Below, piece after piece: positions 16,364 to 24,396 of a stretch of 64,000 nucleotides of DNA. Where the stretch lies: NCBI GenBank assembly GCA_963710665.1, contig CAVQBC010000005.1:1-64000 (forward strand), given 5' to 3'. Origin of the DNA: CAVQBC01 sp963710665 (GTDB taxonomy: Bacteria > Actinomycetota > Thermoleophilia > Solirubrobacterales > Solirubrobacteraceae). How positions within the stretch are numbered: the stretch's first letter is position 1; each line of letters starts with the position of its first letter. The notes beneath the pieces were generated by a model that made no database searches, had not been told where the DNA came from, and was given only the letters and a program-made list of their open reading frames with translations. The position numbers were made by a program, and so were the translations under genes.

Positions 16364-17512
16364 ATGTCGATTCGTCTTCGCCGCATCGTTCCGATCGCGC
16401 TCGCCGCCCTGCTCGGCGTCGTCGCCCTCGTGGCCGGCTCGAGCCCGCCGGCGCGCGGCCAGGCGAGCCTCGAGAGCCAGCGGGCGGCGGCGGACGAGCT
16501 GCGCGCGGCCGTCGCGGCCGAGAGCCGGCGGATCGCCGCGACCGGCGCGGGGATCGCCGACGCCGAGCGCCGCCTCGCGGTGGTCACCGCCCGCGTGCAG
16601 CGGCGCCAGGCGCAGCTCGACCAGACCCAGGACCGGCTCGTGCGCGCGCGCGTCCGGCTGTCGCGGCTCCAGCGCCGCGAGGCGCAGGCCAAGCGCACGC
16701 TGGCGGAGAACCTCGCGGCGTCCTACAAGGGCGGCCGCCCGAGCTTCGTGACCGTCGTGCTCGACGCCAACGGCTTCGCGGACCTGCTCAACCGCGTCGA
16801 GCTGCTCAAGCGCGTGTCGAACCAGAACGCGTTCATCCTCGACGACACGCGGGAGGCGCGGCAGGCCGTGCTGGGGCAGACCGTCGCGCTCGAGAAGATC
16901 AAGAAGCGCTACAGCGCGATGGCGAAGGCCGCGATCGCCGACCGGCGCCAGGTCGCCGTGCTGCGCGGCGCGCTCCTGCGCCGCCAGGAAGCCCAGCTGG
17001 CCCGCCGCCGGGGGGTGACGGCGCGCCTCGCGACGGTGCGCGGCCGCATCCAGCGGCTCGAGCGCGAGCAGGCCGCCGCGGCGCGCCGGGCGGCGGCCGC
17101 CGCCGATGCCACGAACCAGGCGCCCGCGCCCTCGAGCGGTGGCGGCGGTGGTGGTGGCGGCGACGTCGTCGGCCGTGTGGTCGCCGCCGCCAACGAGATC
17201 GCCTCGACCCCGTACGTCTGGGGCGGCGGGCACGGCGGGTCCTCCGGCGGCTACGACTGCTCGGGCTCGATCAGCTACGCGCTCGCAGCGGGCGGGCTGC
17301 TCTCCAGCCCGCTGGACTCGTCGGGCTTCATGAGCTGGGGCGAGCCCGGCGTCGGCAGCCGCATCACCGTCTACGCCAACGCGGGCCACGCGTTCATGAT
17401 CGTGGACGGCCGGCGCTTCGACACGAGCAACCTCTCCGGCGGCGGAACCCGCTGGAGCAGCTCCTCGCGCAGCACCGCGGGCTTTGTCGCCCGCCACCCG
17501 CCGGGGCTCTGA
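16364..17512 (+). CDS. Secreted NlpC/P60 peptidoglycan endopeptidase with coiled coil
   Basis: A 382-residue protein with a signal peptide (MSIRLRRIVPIALAALLGVV, cleavage near GQA at about residue 36). Residues 37-245 form a long coiled coil of PcsB/RipA type, rich in Arg, Gln and Ala. After a Gly-rich linker (about 255-262) comes the NlpC/P60 domain: SGGYDCSGSISYAL with the catalytic Cys, and AGHAFMIVDGRRFDTS with the catalytic His. Such enzymes cut peptide crosslinks of peptidoglycan during cell division; the coiled coil usually mediates partner activation. Three TGCAG motifs lie upstream (16271-16294), of unknown meaning. Confidence 0.9.
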   Translation: MSIRLRRIVPIALAALLGVVALVAGSSPPARGQASLESQRAAADELRAAVAAESRRIAATGAGIADAERRLAVVTARVQRRQAQLDQTQDRLVRARVRLSRLQRREAQAKRTLAENLAASYKGGRPSFVTVVLDANGFADLLNRVELLKRVSNQNAFILDDTREARQAVLGQTVALEKIKKRYSAMAKAAIADRRQVAVLRGALLRRQEAQLARRRGVTARLATVRGRIQRLEREQAAAARRAAAAADATNQAPAPSSGGGGGGGGDVVGRVVAAANEIASTPYVWGGGHGGSSGGYDCSGSISYALAAGGLLSSPLDSSGFMSWGEPGVGSRITVYANAGHAFMIVDGRRFDTSNLSGGGTRWSSSSRSTAGFVARHPPGL

Positions 17513-17515
17513 GCC

Positions 17516-17836
17516 TCAGCGCGGCGGCGGCGCGTCGGTGAGGTCGTCGTCGCCCACCTGCACGTAGAACGCGCGCGTCATCTCGGGCTCGATCACGTCG
17601 GCGATGCGGTCGTGGCGCGCGGACTCCTGCGGGCCGACCCGCTCCAGGAACGCCGGGATCTCGGACTCCGGGAAGTCGCTGAAGCCGATCGTGATCACCT
17701 CGCGCGGATCCTCGAGTCCCACCGCGCTGACGACGCGCGTCGGCACGCCGAAGCCCTTGTCGGGCAGCCAGGCCGCGCGGAAGTCCTCGTAGGTGCTCCC
17801 TTCGCGCAGTCGCCGTACCAGCACCGAGATGATCAT
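17516..17836 (-). CDS. Small conserved hypothetical protein
   Basis: A 106-residue cytoplasmic protein. The start MIISVLVRRLREGSTYEDFR and the later FSDFPESEIPAFLERV segment suggest a ferredoxin-like alpha/beta fold of the dimeric-barrel superfamily, with strand-helix-strand order. No catalytic residues can be assigned. It converges with the NlpC/P60 gene (stops 4 bp apart) and is divergent from the membrane-protein gene at 17920. Confidence 0.6.
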   Translation of the reverse strand: MIISVLVRRLREGSTYEDFRAAWLPDKGFGVPTRVVSAVGLEDPREVITIGFSDFPESEIPAFLERVGPQESARHDRIADVIEPEMTRAFYVQVGDDDLTDAPPPR

Positions 17837-17919
17837 CCGGGTCGCTCCTTCTGGCCGTGGGGTAGGGCGATCCTCGCAGCGCGTCAGACGCGGGCCGCGC
17901 GCGGCGACTCGTGGGCGAC

Positions 17920-18321
17920 ATGCCGCGCGATCTCTGGGACAGCCGCGACGCGATGAAGCGTGCGGCCCGCGAGCGCCTGACGCCGGCCGAATGGGCGTGG
18001 GTCTACCACCCTCCGCTGCTCGTGCCGCTCTACGTCGCGCTGGTGGTGCTCGCGTCCACGCTCGCCGACGCCGCGGCGGTCGCGATCGCCTGTCTGGCGG
18101 CCGCGCACGTGTCCACCTGGCTCGCCGAGGTGGCGGTCGAGCCGGGCGGCCGCCGCGCGAAGGCGGTCCTCGCGCGCCGGCTGCGCAACGGGCGCCACGT
18201 CTGGTCGGTGGCCGACGGAGACCGCGTCCGGGTCTACGAGCTCGAGGCGGCCGCGCGCGGCGGCGCGGATGCGGAGGCCGCGGCGCCCGCCCGGGTCATC
18301 AACGAGGGCCGCTCTCGGTGA
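17920..18321 (+). CDS. Hypothetical membrane protein
   Basis: A 133-residue protein from ATG 17920 (a GTG at 17911 is a possible alternative). An amphipathic basic N-terminus (MPRDLWDSRDAMKRAARERL) is followed by two membrane helices (LLVPLYVALVVLASTLA and DAAAVAIACLAAAHVSTWLA), then a basic cytoplasmic tail with VWSVADGDRVRVYELEAAA. No family was recognised. It could be a small membrane scaffold, but nothing supports a specific role. Confidence 0.55.
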   Translation: MPRDLWDSRDAMKRAARERLTPAEWAWVYHPPLLVPLYVALVVLASTLADAAAVAIACLAAAHVSTWLAEVAVEPGGRRAKAVLARRLRNGRHVWSVADGDRVRVYELEAAARGGADAEAAAPARVINEGRSR

Positions 18322-18398
18322 CGAATACCGCGAGCCTGTCGTTCGGCCCGTTCCCGGGGCCGAAGTGCAGCCTGGTCCAGTGTGAGCCAGATCGTCCC

Positions 18399-18417
18399 GT
18401 ACGAGAATGTCTTGTAC
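18399..18417. promoter_or_regulatory. Probable MarR operator 1
   Basis: An imperfect palindrome of the form TACnAGAnnnTCTnGTA, 29 bp before the marR ATG. Its reverse strand, GTACAAGACATTCTCGTAC, agrees at 14 of 19 bases with the site at 18971-18989 before the transporter. It overlaps a -35-like TTGTAC (18412-18417) with TAGCAT (18433-18438) as a -10, so autorepression is likely. Confidence 0.65.
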
Positions 18418-18445
18418 ATGACGTGTCGCTGCTAGCATCGGCCGC

Positions 18446-18943
18446 ATGGGCGACCCCGCGCAGCCGCTGAACAGCAACCTGTGCTGGCTGCTGTCGCGCG
18501 CGAGCTACACGCTGACCACGGAGATCACCGCCGCGCTCGAGGACCTTGGCATCTCGCCGCGCGCGCACGCCGTGCTGATCGCCGCGCTGAGCGGGAACCA
18601 CACGCAGACCGAGCTCGCGCGCATGGCCGGGCTCGACAAGACGACCATGGTGGTGACGCTGGACGAGCTCGAGGCGACCGGGCTGGCGGAGCGCCGGCCG
18701 TCGAGCCGCGACCGCCGCGCGCGGGTGATCGCGGTCACCGAGGCGGGGAAGCGCAAGGTCGCGGAGGCGGAGGACATCACCGAGCGGATCCGGGCCGACG
18801 TGCTGAGCGCGCTGCCGGACGGCGAGCGGGAGGCCTTCATGGATGCGCTCACCCGCCTGGTCGGCGGGCGGCTGGCCGAGCCGGTCGAGTGCGCGCGCCC
18901 CGTGCGGCGCCGCGCGCCTCGCGCGGCGGCGGGACGGACCTGA
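18446..18943 (+). CDS. MarR-family transcriptional regulator
   Basis: A 165-residue protein with the MarR winged helix: LTTEITAALEDLGISPRAHA, the recognition part TQTELARMAGLDKTTMVVTL, and the wing AERRPSSRDRRARVIAVTEAG. The C-terminus is a helical dimer region ending in an Arg-rich tail. It is followed 55 bp downstream by an MFS drug exporter, and matching dyads precede both genes, so it is most likely the exporter's repressor, released by the exporter's substrate. Confidence 0.9.
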   Translation: MGDPAQPLNSNLCWLLSRASYTLTTEITAALEDLGISPRAHAVLIAALSGNHTQTELARMAGLDKTTMVVTLDELEATGLAERRPSSRDRRARVIAVTEAGKRKVAEAEDITERIRADVLSALPDGEREAFMDALTRLVGGRLAEPVECARPVRRRAPRAAAGRT

Positions 18944-18953
18944 TTACGCGCGT

Positions 18954-18991
18954 CCGTAGCAGATAGTTCCGAACAAGACGATCTGCTACGG
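18954..18991. promoter_or_regulatory. Probable MarR operator 2 / dyad before the MFS gene
   Basis: A perfect 11-bp inverted repeat CCGTAGCAGAT (18954-18964) and ATCTGCTACGG (18981-18991) sits in the 55-bp gap between marR and the exporter, ending 7 bp before the exporter's ATG. Inside it, GAACAAGACGATCTGCTAC (18971-18989) resembles operator 1, and GTTCCGAAC is a small nested palindrome. It could also fold as a hairpin hiding the ribosome site. Confidence 0.6.
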
Positions 18992-18998
18992 TCCGGCC

Positions 18999-20444
18999 AT
19001 GAGCCGTCATCAAGACCGCTGGATCGCGCTGGTCGTCCTGTGCGCCGGGATGCTCATGGTCATCCTCGACCAGACGATCGTGAACGTCGCCCTGCCGTCG
19101 ATCCAGGCCGACCTCGGCTTCACGCAGTCGGGCCTCGCCTGGGTCGTCAACGCCTACCTGATCGCCTTCGGCGGCCTGCTGTTGCTCGCCGGCCGGGTCG
19201 GCGACCTCGTCGGGCGCCGCAGCGTCTTCCTCGCCGGGCTGGCCGTGTTCACCGCGGCCTCGCTCCTGTGCGGCTTCGCCCAGAGCGAAGCCATGCTGAT
19301 CGGGGCGCGCTTCGTGCAGGGGCTCGGCGGGGCCCTGACCTCGGCCGTGATCCTCGGCATGATCGTCACGCTGTTCCCCGCGCCGCGCGAGCGCGCGAAG
19401 GCGATCGGCGTCTACAGCTTCGTCGCCTCGGCGGGCGCCTCGATCGGACTGCTCGCCGGCGGCGCGCTGACCGAGGCGATCAACTGGCACTGGATCTTCT
19501 TCGTCAACGTCCCCATCGGGGTCGCGACCGCGCTCGCGGCGCGCCGCCTGCTCGACCGCGACGAGGGCCTCGGACTGGCGCGCGGCGCCGACGTGGCGGG
19601 CGCCGTCCTCGTCACCGGCGCGCTGATGCTCGCCGTGTACACGATCGTCGGCGCGGCCGACCACGGCTGGGGCTCGGCCCACACGCTCGGCCTCGGCGCC
19701 GCCGCCGCGGGACTCCTGGCCGCGTTCGTGGTCCGCGAGGCGCGCGCCGCGAGCCCGCTCGTCCCGCTGCGGGTCTTCCGCTCGCGCACGCTGGCCGCCG
19801 CGAACCTGATCCAGATGCTCATGGTCGCCGGGCTGTTCGGGATGTTCTTCCTCGGCGCGCTGTACCTGCAGCGGGTGCTGGGCTTCGACGCGCTCGAGGT
19901 CGGGCTCGCGTTCCTGCCGGTCGCGCTGACCATCGGCGCGATGTCGCTCGCGGTCTCGCCGCGGCTCATCCTGCGCTTCGGGGCGCTGCCGACGCTGCTG
20001 CCGGGCCTCCTGCTGATCGCCGCCGGGCTCGTGCTCTTCCAGCGCGCCCCGGTGGACGGCGACTACGTCCGCGACCTGCTCGGCGTGATGCTGCTGCTCG
20101 GCGTCGGCGCGGGCCTGTCGTTCCCGGCGCTGATGACGCTCGCCATGGCGGGCGCCGGCCCGAGCGACGCCGGCCTCGCCTCCGGCCTCGTCAACACGAC
20201 GCAGCAGGTCGGCGGCGCGCTCGGCCTCGCCGTGCTCGCGACGCTCGCGACGACCCGCACCGAGGGCCGGCTGGCCGACGGCGCGCCCGCCGCGGCCGCG
20301 CTGACCGACGGCTACCACCTCGCGTTCGCGCTCGGCGCCGGGCTGGTGGTCGCCGCCATCGCCCTCGCCGTCGCGCTGCTGGGGCGGGCGGGTGCCCCGG
20401 AGCGGGAGACCGCGGGCGCGGAGCCGGCGTACGAGGAAGGCTGA
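18999..20444 (+). CDS. MFS drug exporter, EmrB/QacA (DHA2) family
   Basis: A 481-residue protein with the 14-helix DHA2 layout. Motif A is GRVGDLVGRRSVFLAG between helices 2 and 3; the N-terminus has the typical ILDQTIVNVALPSIQADLG. Motif C-like ASIGLLAGGALTEAINWHWI lies around residues 145-165, followed by FFVNVPIGVATALAARRLL. These transporters export toxic compounds using proton motive force. Regulation by the upstream MarR is supported by the shared operator motifs. The C-terminal tail is short and acidic. Confidence 0.93.
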   Translation: MSRHQDRWIALVVLCAGMLMVILDQTIVNVALPSIQADLGFTQSGLAWVVNAYLIAFGGLLLLAGRVGDLVGRRSVFLAGLAVFTAASLLCGFAQSEAMLIGARFVQGLGGALTSAVILGMIVTLFPAPRERAKAIGVYSFVASAGASIGLLAGGALTEAINWHWIFFVNVPIGVATALAARRLLDRDEGLGLARGADVAGAVLVTGALMLAVYTIVGAADHGWGSAHTLGLGAAAAGLLAAFVVREARAASPLVPLRVFRSRTLAAANLIQMLMVAGLFGMFFLGALYLQRVLGFDALEVGLAFLPVALTIGAMSLAVSPRLILRFGALPTLLPGLLLIAAGLVLFQRAPVDGDYVRDLLGVMLLLGVGAGLSFPALMTLAMAGAGPSDAGLASGLVNTTQQVGGALGLAVLATLATTRTEGRLADGAPAAAALTDGYHLAFALGAGLVVAAIALAVALLGRAGAPERETAGAEPAYEEG

Positions 20445-20480
20445 CTTGCCCGCTCGCACGGTCTCCGCGACGATGCCGGG

Positions 20481-20672
20481 ATGGCAGCAGAGACCGAGCA
20501 GTTCTACATCGAGGCCAATCCGGCCGGCGGGTACCGGGTGATGCTCCGCGGGCACGCGGTCCCGGTGTCGCGGCATGACACCGAGGAAGAGGCCGTCGCG
20601 CGCATGGCGGCCTACGAGCGCGGCGCGGTGACCGCCGCGGTGCTCGCGGTCGCGGACCCCCCGGCTGGATGA
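20481..20672 (+). CDS. Small DUF2188-like hypothetical protein
   Basis: A 63-residue protein: an AAETEQFYIEANPAGGYRVM strand pair followed by a turn with HAVPVSRHDTEEEAVARMAA helix. The pattern of two strands, a Ser/Arg turn and a helix beginning T/S-EEEA resembles DUF2188 (YdaT-like) proteins. Its stop overlaps the start of the next gene (ATGA). Function unknown. Confidence 0.6.
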   Translation: MAAETEQFYIEANPAGGYRVMLRGHAVPVSRHDTEEEAVARMAAYERGAVTAAVLAVADPPAG

Positions 20673-21799
20673 GCCGCCTGACGTCCGCGCTGGCCGTCGC
20701 CGGCGCCGCCGGCGGGGCGTACCTCGGCGCTCGCGCCGTGATGTCGCCCCAGGCGCGCTTCGCCCGCATGAGCGGATCGTCGATCCTCGCTCCCGACGCC
20801 GCGGCGTGGGCGACCGACTTCCTCAACGCCGCCTACTTCCGCCGCACGCCCGAGCTGCGCGACGTCGACGACCTGCGGCTCGCGTCCGCCATCCTCACGA
20901 CGCGCTGGCACCGGCGCGGCCATCGCCGCCTGCGGGCGGCCGACGCGCTCGCCTTCCACGGGGCCTTCGGGCGCGAGCGCTTCGTGGACGGCAGCCGGTC
21001 GCCGCGCGGGACCATGGACCGCGAGCAGCTGCTCACCGGCGCCGCCCGCCTCCTCGGCGACTGGTTCCCGGCGGCCTACGCCGACGACGCCCGGCGCGCC
21101 TGGGGGATCGCGTTCGAGTCGGTCGCGGCGCGTGAGGCCTACCGCCCCGAGGAGCGCCTGCGCAACGCGCGGCTCGGCGCGCTCACGCCGGGGACCGCCC
21201 CCGGTCGCGAGCAGACCTGGCACACGTACCCGCCGGTCGAGGTGCCGTCCGCCGACGGCGTGATCGCCGCGCTGTCGCGCCCGGAGACCTGGCCCGACTA
21301 CGCGACCGAGGTCGGGCGCTTCACCCCGGTCCGCAGCGGCGGGCTCGCCGGGCAGACGTTCGAGATCGAGGTCGCCGCCGGCACGGCCGCCGGGCGGCCG
21401 GTCTACACGCGGGGGTACGTGACCATCACGACGCTTGTGTCCCCCGCGGATCCCGGCGCGCTGCGCGCCTACGTCGACGAGCTCAACGACGGGCTGGCGC
21501 GCTTCGGCCGCGACGAGCCCCCCGCGGTTCCCGCCGGGGCGACGCCGGTCCTCGCCTTCGACCTCACCACCCACGAGGGCCACTTCATGGGCAGCGGCAA
21601 CAACCGGCTCGTGCTCTTCGAGGAGGGCGGTCGCGCCTACGCGCGCGCGGCGGGGACGTGGGACCCGATGCCCTTCCACCTCGCCCAGATGTACGAGCGC
21701 GCCGGGCGCGACGCGCAGCACGCCTTCTGGGGCGACGCCGAGCTCGTCAGCCAGAGCATGCTGCACCAGATCGCTCAGCGGGTCGCCGCGGCGGGGTGA
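20669..21799 (+). CDS. Conserved protein with membrane anchor and SRPBCC-like C-terminal domain
   Basis: A 376-residue protein. Residues 3-25 form a single hydrophobic segment (LTSALAVAGAAGGAYLGARA), probably a membrane anchor. The middle region is helical with Arg-rich patches. From about residue 190 the sequence reads like an SRPBCC/polyketide-cyclase fold: YPPVEVPSADGVIAALSRPE, TWPDYATEVGRFTPVRSGGL, then the beta strands QTFEIEVAAGTAAGRPVYTR. It overlaps the preceding small gene and the following FAD oxidoreductase by 4 bp each, so all three are one operon; it may present a hydrophobic substrate to the oxidoreductase. This role is inference. Confidence 0.6.
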   Translation: MSRLTSALAVAGAAGGAYLGARAVMSPQARFARMSGSSILAPDAAAWATDFLNAAYFRRTPELRDVDDLRLASAILTTRWHRRGHRRLRAADALAFHGAFGRERFVDGSRSPRGTMDREQLLTGAARLLGDWFPAAYADDARRAWGIAFESVAAREAYRPEERLRNARLGALTPGTAPGREQTWHTYPPVEVPSADGVIAALSRPETWPDYATEVGRFTPVRSGGLAGQTFEIEVAAGTAAGRPVYTRGYVTITTLVSPADPGALRAYVDELNDGLARFGRDEPPAVPAGATPVLAFDLTTHEGHFMGSGNNRLVLFEEGGRAYARAAGTWDPMPFHLAQMYERAGRDAQHAFWGDAELVSQSMLHQIAQRVAAAG

Positions 21800-23331
21800 G
21801 TGGGATCGACGTCGCACGCCACGACGCGCTCGTCGTGGGCGGGGGCCCGAACGGGCTCGCGGCCGCCATCACGCTCGCGGAGTCCGGGCGGTCGGTGCTC
21901 GTGCTCGAGGCGGCGGCGCGCGCCGGCGGCGCGGTCGCCACCGAGGAGCTGACGCTCCCGGGCTTCCGGCACGACGTGTTCTCCTCGGTCTACCCCGCGG
22001 GCGCGGCGTCGCCGGTGTTCGAGGCCATGGGGCTCGAGCGCCACGGGCTGCGCTGGGTGCATCCGCGCTACTGCGCCGCGCACCCGCTCCCGGGCGGGCG
22101 CGCGGTCGTGCTGGCCGCGGACCTCGACGAGACGGCCGCGGGCCTCGACGCGCTGCAGCCGGGCGACGGCGCGCGCTGGCGGGACTTCGCGGCGCCCTAC
22201 CTCGAGAGCTTCGGCGCGCTGCGGCGCACGATGCTGTCCGGCTTCCCGCCCGTGCGGGGCCCGGTGGAGCTGCTGGCGCGGCTCGGCCCGCAGGGGGCGC
22301 TCGAGTTCGCGCGGCTGCTGCTGATGCCCGCCGACGCCCTGGCCCGCGAGCTGTTCACCTCGAGCGGTGCCCGCGCCTGGCTGTACGGGTCGGCGATGCA
22401 CGGCGACGCGCTGCCGGCGAGCAGCGGGAGCGCGATCGCGGCCGCCTACCTCAACCTGCTCGGCCACGCGGTGGGCTGGCCGAGCCCCGAGGGCGGCGCC
22501 GGGCGGCTGGTGGACGCGCTGTGCGGCCGCCTCGCGGAGCTCGGTGGGAGCGTGCGCACGGGCGCCCGCGTCGCACGGGTCCGCGTCGAGGGCGGTCGCG
22601 CCACCGGCGTCGAGCTCGACGGCGGCGAGACCCTCGGCGCGCCGATCGTGATCGCCGACGTCATGCCCCATGCCCTGCTCGCGCTCGCGGGGCCCGACCT
22701 GCCGCGGCGCTACGCCGGGGCGCTCGGGCGCTACCGCTACGGCCCCGCGACGGTCAAGGTCGACTGGGCGCTGTCGGGGCCGGTGCCGTGGGAGGCGCCG
22801 GAGGTGCGAGAGGCGGGGACCGTCCACGTGGGCGGGGACGAGGAGGAGGTCCTCGCGGCCACGGCGGCGGCGCACCGCGAGTGGCCCGAGCGGCCGTTCC
22901 TGCTCTTCGGCCAGCAGTCGATCGCCGACCCGACGCGCGCTCCCGCCGGCTCCCACACCGCCTGGGCCTACACCCACGGCCCGGCGGGCGACCGCACCGC
23001 CGACGGCGAACGGGTCGCGGACCGCGTCGAGGCCCAGGTCGAGCGCTTCGCGCCGGGGTTCCGCGACCGCATCCTGGCCCGCCACGTGCTGTCGCCGGCC
23101 GACCTCGAGCGCCGGAACGCCAACCTCGTGGCCGGCGACGTCGCGGGCGGCAGCACCGCGCTCGACCAGCTCGTCTTCCGGCCGCTGCCGTCGCTCGCGC
23201 CCTACCGCACGCCGGTCGGCGGGCTCTACCTCGGGAGCGCCGCGACGTTCCCCGGCGGCGCCGCCCACGGGGTGCCGGGCCACGCCGCCGCGCGTCTCGC
23301 GCTGGCGGAGGCGCGGCTGCGGAGGTGGTAG
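21796..23331 (+). CDS. FAD-dependent oxidoreductase, phytoene-desaturase-like
   Basis: A 511-residue protein, GTG start overlapping the previous stop (GTGA). The N-terminal dinucleotide fold is DALVVGGGPNGLAAAITLAE with ESGRSVLVLEAAARAGGAVA, the Rossmann motif typical of the amine-oxidase/phytoene-desaturase superfamily. The conserved SLAPYRTPVGGLYLGSAATF near the C-terminus is the second FAD-binding element, followed by GGAAHGVPGHAAARLAL. Members include carotenoid desaturases and uncharacterised NAD(P)/FAD enzymes called pyridine nucleotide-disulphide oxidoreductase domain 2 proteins. No carotenoid genes are adjacent, so the substrate remains open. Confidence 0.85.
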   Translation: MSGIDVARHDALVVGGGPNGLAAAITLAESGRSVLVLEAAARAGGAVATEELTLPGFRHDVFSSVYPAGAASPVFEAMGLERHGLRWVHPRYCAAHPLPGGRAVVLAADLDETAAGLDALQPGDGARWRDFAAPYLESFGALRRTMLSGFPPVRGPVELLARLGPQGALEFARLLLMPADALARELFTSSGARAWLYGSAMHGDALPASSGSAIAAAYLNLLGHAVGWPSPEGGAGRLVDALCGRLAELGGSVRTGARVARVRVEGGRATGVELDGGETLGAPIVIADVMPHALLALAGPDLPRRYAGALGRYRYGPATVKVDWALSGPVPWEAPEVREAGTVHVGGDEEEVLAATAAAHREWPERPFLLFGQQSIADPTRAPAGSHTAWAYTHGPAGDRTADGERVADRVEAQVERFAPGFRDRILARHVLSPADLERRNANLVAGDVAGGSTALDQLVFRPLPSLAPYRTPVGGLYLGSAATFPGGAAHGVPGHAAARLALAEARLRRW

Positions 23332-23440
23332 CTGGACGAATGGCCCTAGACGCCCGAATGGTGAACCGGCGTCCACTGATCGGGCAGGCGTGTACGGTGC
23401 CGCGCGACATAGTCGTCCCTGGCACGGGGAGGTGCACGGA

Positions 23441-24379
23441 ATGGGCGAACGACTGCGGGCCGGCAGGAGCCCAGGGCGTTACGGAATCGGTGGAGCCCCA
23501 GGGTCCGAGCCGCACGGCTCGTCGAGCCTGCGGTTCGTTCTGGCGCCGCGCGCGACGGCCGGCGTGCTGCTGGTCGCGCTGCTCACGCCGGCGCTCGCGC
23601 CGGCGGCCGCGCTCGCCGCGGACCCGCCGCTGAAGGATCCCGTCATCAGGCTCCCGCCCAACCCGGGCGGCGAGTCCGACGGCGAGGACGACAACGCGCT
23701 GCCGGGCGAGCAGACGGAGGAGAACGCGCCGGAGCCGACGCCTCCGGCCGCGCCGCCCGCGACGCCGCCGCCGGCGCCCGCACCGGAGCCTCCGCCGGCC
23801 GTCGCGACCCCGGCCCCGGCGCCGCCCGCGCCGGCGGTGACGCCGGAGGCGCCCGCGGCTCCGGGCCCCGCGCCGCCCGCGCCGACCCCGCCGGCGCCGC
23901 CTCGCCGGCCGCCCGCACCTGCCCCCGCGACGCCCGCGCCCACCCCGCAGGCCGGCACGCCCGCGGAGCAGGCCGCGCCGAAGCGGGCCAAGCGGAAGCG
24001 GCCGCGCCACACCCAGCGCCGGCGCACGGCGGCCAAGCCGCCGGCGGTCGCGCCGGCCACTGCCGCTCGCCCGCAGGCCGTCGCGCCACCGAGCGCGGCG
24101 GCGCCCGAGGCGGGCGCCGCACCGGTCGCCGGCACGGCCGTCGCAACCCCGCGGCCACGCGGCGTGCGCGTCAGCGTGTCCGGGCGCACGCACACCGTGC
24201 GGGCCGGCGAGTCGCTGTGGACCATCGCCCAGGCCGCGCTGCCCGCGGACGCGGGCGACGCCCGGATCGCGGCGTTCGTGCGCAGCCTGTGGAACCTCAA
24301 CGCCGGGCGCATCGCGACCGGCAGCCCCGACCAGCTCCCGGTGGGCACGACCCTGCGCCTGCCCTCCACCGACCGATGA
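23441..24379 (+). CDS. Secreted Pro/Ala-rich protein with C-terminal LysM domain
   Basis: A 312-residue protein from ATG 23441 (ribosome site GGGGAGGT). A signal-like hydrophobic segment (ATAGVLLVALLTPALAPAAA) near residues 37-57 is followed by an acidic linker, then a long Pro/Ala-rich stretch (about 90-170), a basic patch (KRAKRKRPRHTQRRR) and a LysM-like domain (THTVRAGESLWTIAQAALP, then FVRSLWNLNAGRIA and LPVGTTLRLP). LysM binds glycan of peptidoglycan, so the protein probably spans from membrane or cytoplasm to the wall. The long N-terminal leader before the hydrophobic segment is unusual. Confidence 0.75.
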   Translation: MGERLRAGRSPGRYGIGGAPGSEPHGSSSLRFVLAPRATAGVLLVALLTPALAPAAALAADPPLKDPVIRLPPNPGGESDGEDDNALPGEQTEENAPEPTPPAAPPATPPPAPAPEPPPAVATPAPAPPAPAVTPEAPAAPGPAPPAPTPPAPPRRPPAPAPATPAPTPQAGTPAEQAAPKRAKRKRPRHTQRRRTAAKPPAVAPATAARPQAVAPPSAAAPEAGAAPVAGTAVATPRPRGVRVSVSGRTHTVRAGESLWTIAQAALPADAGDARIAAFVRSLWNLNAGRIATGSPDQLPVGTTLRLPSTDR

Positions 24380-24396
24380 CCAGAAAGGGAACGTCC

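Noticed and set aside
23700..24100. Pro/Ala repeats as a CRISPR array or minisatellite
   Set aside because: The repeats are irregular codon-level Pro/Ala runs in frame with a signal peptide and LysM domain, without fixed spacers.
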